From Puffinus mauretanicus (taxonomy: Eukaryota > Chordata > Aves > Procellariiformes > Procellariidae): a stretch of DNA of 64,000 bases. A model generated the notes under the pieces. That model was not told where the DNA came from. It saw nothing but the letters and a program-made list of their open reading frames with translations, and did no database searches. Below, one piece after another: positions 62,630 to 64,000 of this stretch (position 1 is its first letter; each line of letters begins with the position of its first letter). Position numbers and translations under genes: made by a program. The stretch covers positions 1-64,000 of the forward strand of contig JAJKFH010001559.1 of assembly GCA_023333565.1 (NCBI GenBank). The letters are read 5' to 3'.

Positions 62630-63065
62630 CTGAGTCTCTGTGGTTGGAAGGGCTTCAGGAGGTGTCTGGACCAACCTCCTGCGCAGAGCACATTTAATTC
62701 AGAGGGGAAAGCACAGGGCTTTGACTAGTCATGTCTTGAAAACCTCCAAGGACAGAGGGTCCACAACTTGACTCAATGCTTAATTATCATCGAGGTGAAT
62801 TTCTTCTTTTTTCACCCTTTTTTCACGCATTCTAACTGATGACGCTACCTCCCATATCTCCCATCCCATATCACTGTGAAGAGCCCATTCCTGTCCCCTC
62901 GATCACCTCCTCACAGGCACTGAGGTGCAGTTAGATGCCTAGGAGATGTTTGTGCACCAGGCTGAACCAGTCCTGGCCTCATAGCCTCTCCTCAAAGGGC
63001 AAGTGCTCCAGCCCCGCTGTGCCAGTGGCGTCCCCTGAGCCCCTCTGGTTTGTCACTTGCTTTCC
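62630..63065 (-). mobile_element. Old CR1 3' end, minus strand
   Basis: The plus strand reads GTTGGAAGGGCTTCAGGAGG, then GACCAACCTCCTGC, AAAACCTCCAAGGACAGAGGG, CAGGCTGAACCAGTCC and CTCATAGCCTCTCCTCA. This is the reverse complement of a CR1 3' UTR and ORF2 C-terminus in the expected order. Divergence and small insertions point to an old copy. The octamer tail is lost. Confidence 0.75.
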
Positions 63066-64000
63066 TTCACTGGGGAGTCCCAAGGAATGCAACAATGAAA
63101 TCAGAAGCTTCAAAGCATTTAAGCCTTTAGAGAATGATTTTGCTTAGGGAGCGATTCTGTTCTTCTTTTCTTCCTTTTATGTTTACTTTCCCAGAATTCC
63201 TTTTGATTGACTTTTTGTCAACTTCATGACTTCTTTTTTAGCTATTACTAAATAATAACTATTATTTATAACGCTTTTTTTTCTTAAACTTCTTTCAGCT
63301 GATATTTTCACAAGTACTTTCTGTGACACACAAAAGTTAGTGAAGTCTAAAAAATGTTTTTCCAAAGAGTTAAATTTACATATTTTTTCAGATTATGTTT
63401 GCAAAACTTAAAAGCAAAACTTAAAAAAGAGAATCAACATTTTCGATTAGGGCCTGCCATACTGAGTATAGCCTGCTTCTACACCTGCTTATATACCCTG
63501 TTTATAATGTAGCACTTTTTTCTATAGAATACTGCAAATTCTGAGAGACATCCTATTATAGACTTCAGAATTTCCTCTGAAGAAGAGAGTTTTTAGAAGA
63601 AAGTCAGACACCCAGTTGGTGAAAACTATTGCTGTTTTGTAAGTTTCAGGATGTCAAGGACAGATTGTCTAAATTTTTTTATCCACTCCTGTATAAGTGC
63701 CAAATGATTGCATGTTACAGATTAGCTGAAAATTTACTGTTATTTACAGTAATCTAATGTGTATGGAAAGTTCCTGAATAGCACCAGGGAAAACCTCCCA
63801 TAAAACAAATCATAAACAATGTTTCTGAAGTAGCTTCCTGACATTTGTAGCTCATCTATACAAATATATACAATAAATGCAACATAGATAAAGATACAAT
63901 TTTTTGTGGTCATACATACACATATGCCTTTAGCTACAGCTATAGCTATACCTATACATATTTTAATTGGATTTTGTAAGACATATTCTTCCACAGCATT
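63066..64000. other. AT-rich stretch to the window end, nothing recognised
   Basis: No gene or repeat family was seen. A short repetitive AGCTATAG/CTATAC-like stretch lies at about 63933-63960. Confidence 0.6.

Noticed and set aside
1..64000. tRNA, rRNA, CRISPR arrays, bacterial operons, phage genes or other multi-gene systems
   Set aside because: None was recognised on either strand. The window is animal nuclear DNA dominated by dead mobile elements, and I found no evidence of a novel multi-component system.

Overview
The window reads as vertebrate nuclear DNA, almost certainly from a bird. It is AT-rich and gene-poor, with poly-A and poly-pyrimidine tracts. It carries many CR1 LINEs with the octamer 3' end (ATTCTATG)n and three solo LTRs of one avian-type endogenous retrovirus family. 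I see no bacterial, plasmid, phage or CRISPR feature and no intact cellular gene. Most of the sequence is consistent with intergenic or intronic DNA.

Layout. Bases 1-141 are a C/T-only tract. From 1611 to about 5960 lies a CR1 complex. It has a plus-strand element (1611-3948) whose reverse transcriptase frame is open for 655 codons, fused head-on to the 5' half of another CR1 in minus orientation (ORF1 with an SGNH-type esterase, and the start of the endonuclease). From 5961 to 27254 the sequence is nearly all single-copy-looking AT-rich DNA, with one weak exon-like candidate on the minus strand (12835-13186). Solo LTRs sit at 27260-27847, 32473-33052 and 60083-60657. All are in plus orientation and all are flanked by 5-bp target-site duplications (ACTTC, GAAAG, AACAC). 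A possible fourth, unrelated LTR lies at 30240-30845. Older CR1 pieces lie at 28040-29260, 36929-38450, 49175-49640, 52075-53573, 54967-55093, 58594-58745 and 62630-63065. A young 5'-truncated CR1 lies at 40924-42793 (minus).

Three observations go beyond routine repeat annotation. (1) When the LTR at 32473-33052 and one copy of its duplication are conceptually removed, the flanking sequence forms one continuous open frame of 182 codons that begins at a good splice acceptor. This suggests a former coding exon broken by a retroviral insertion. (2) At 44872-45308 a degraded frame resembles the linker and first reverse transcriptase block of L1/Tx1-type LINEs rather than CR1, and such elements are rare in birds. 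(3) In the CR1 complex three breakpoints fall at the same position of the CR1 endonuclease. That needs a mechanism such as 5' inversion, a long target duplication or local rearrangement.

The only functions encoded here are those of transposable elements: ORF1 esterase/coiled coil, AP endonuclease and reverse transcriptase. All but one reading frame are visibly broken. All family assignments come from recognising the sequence, not from a database search.
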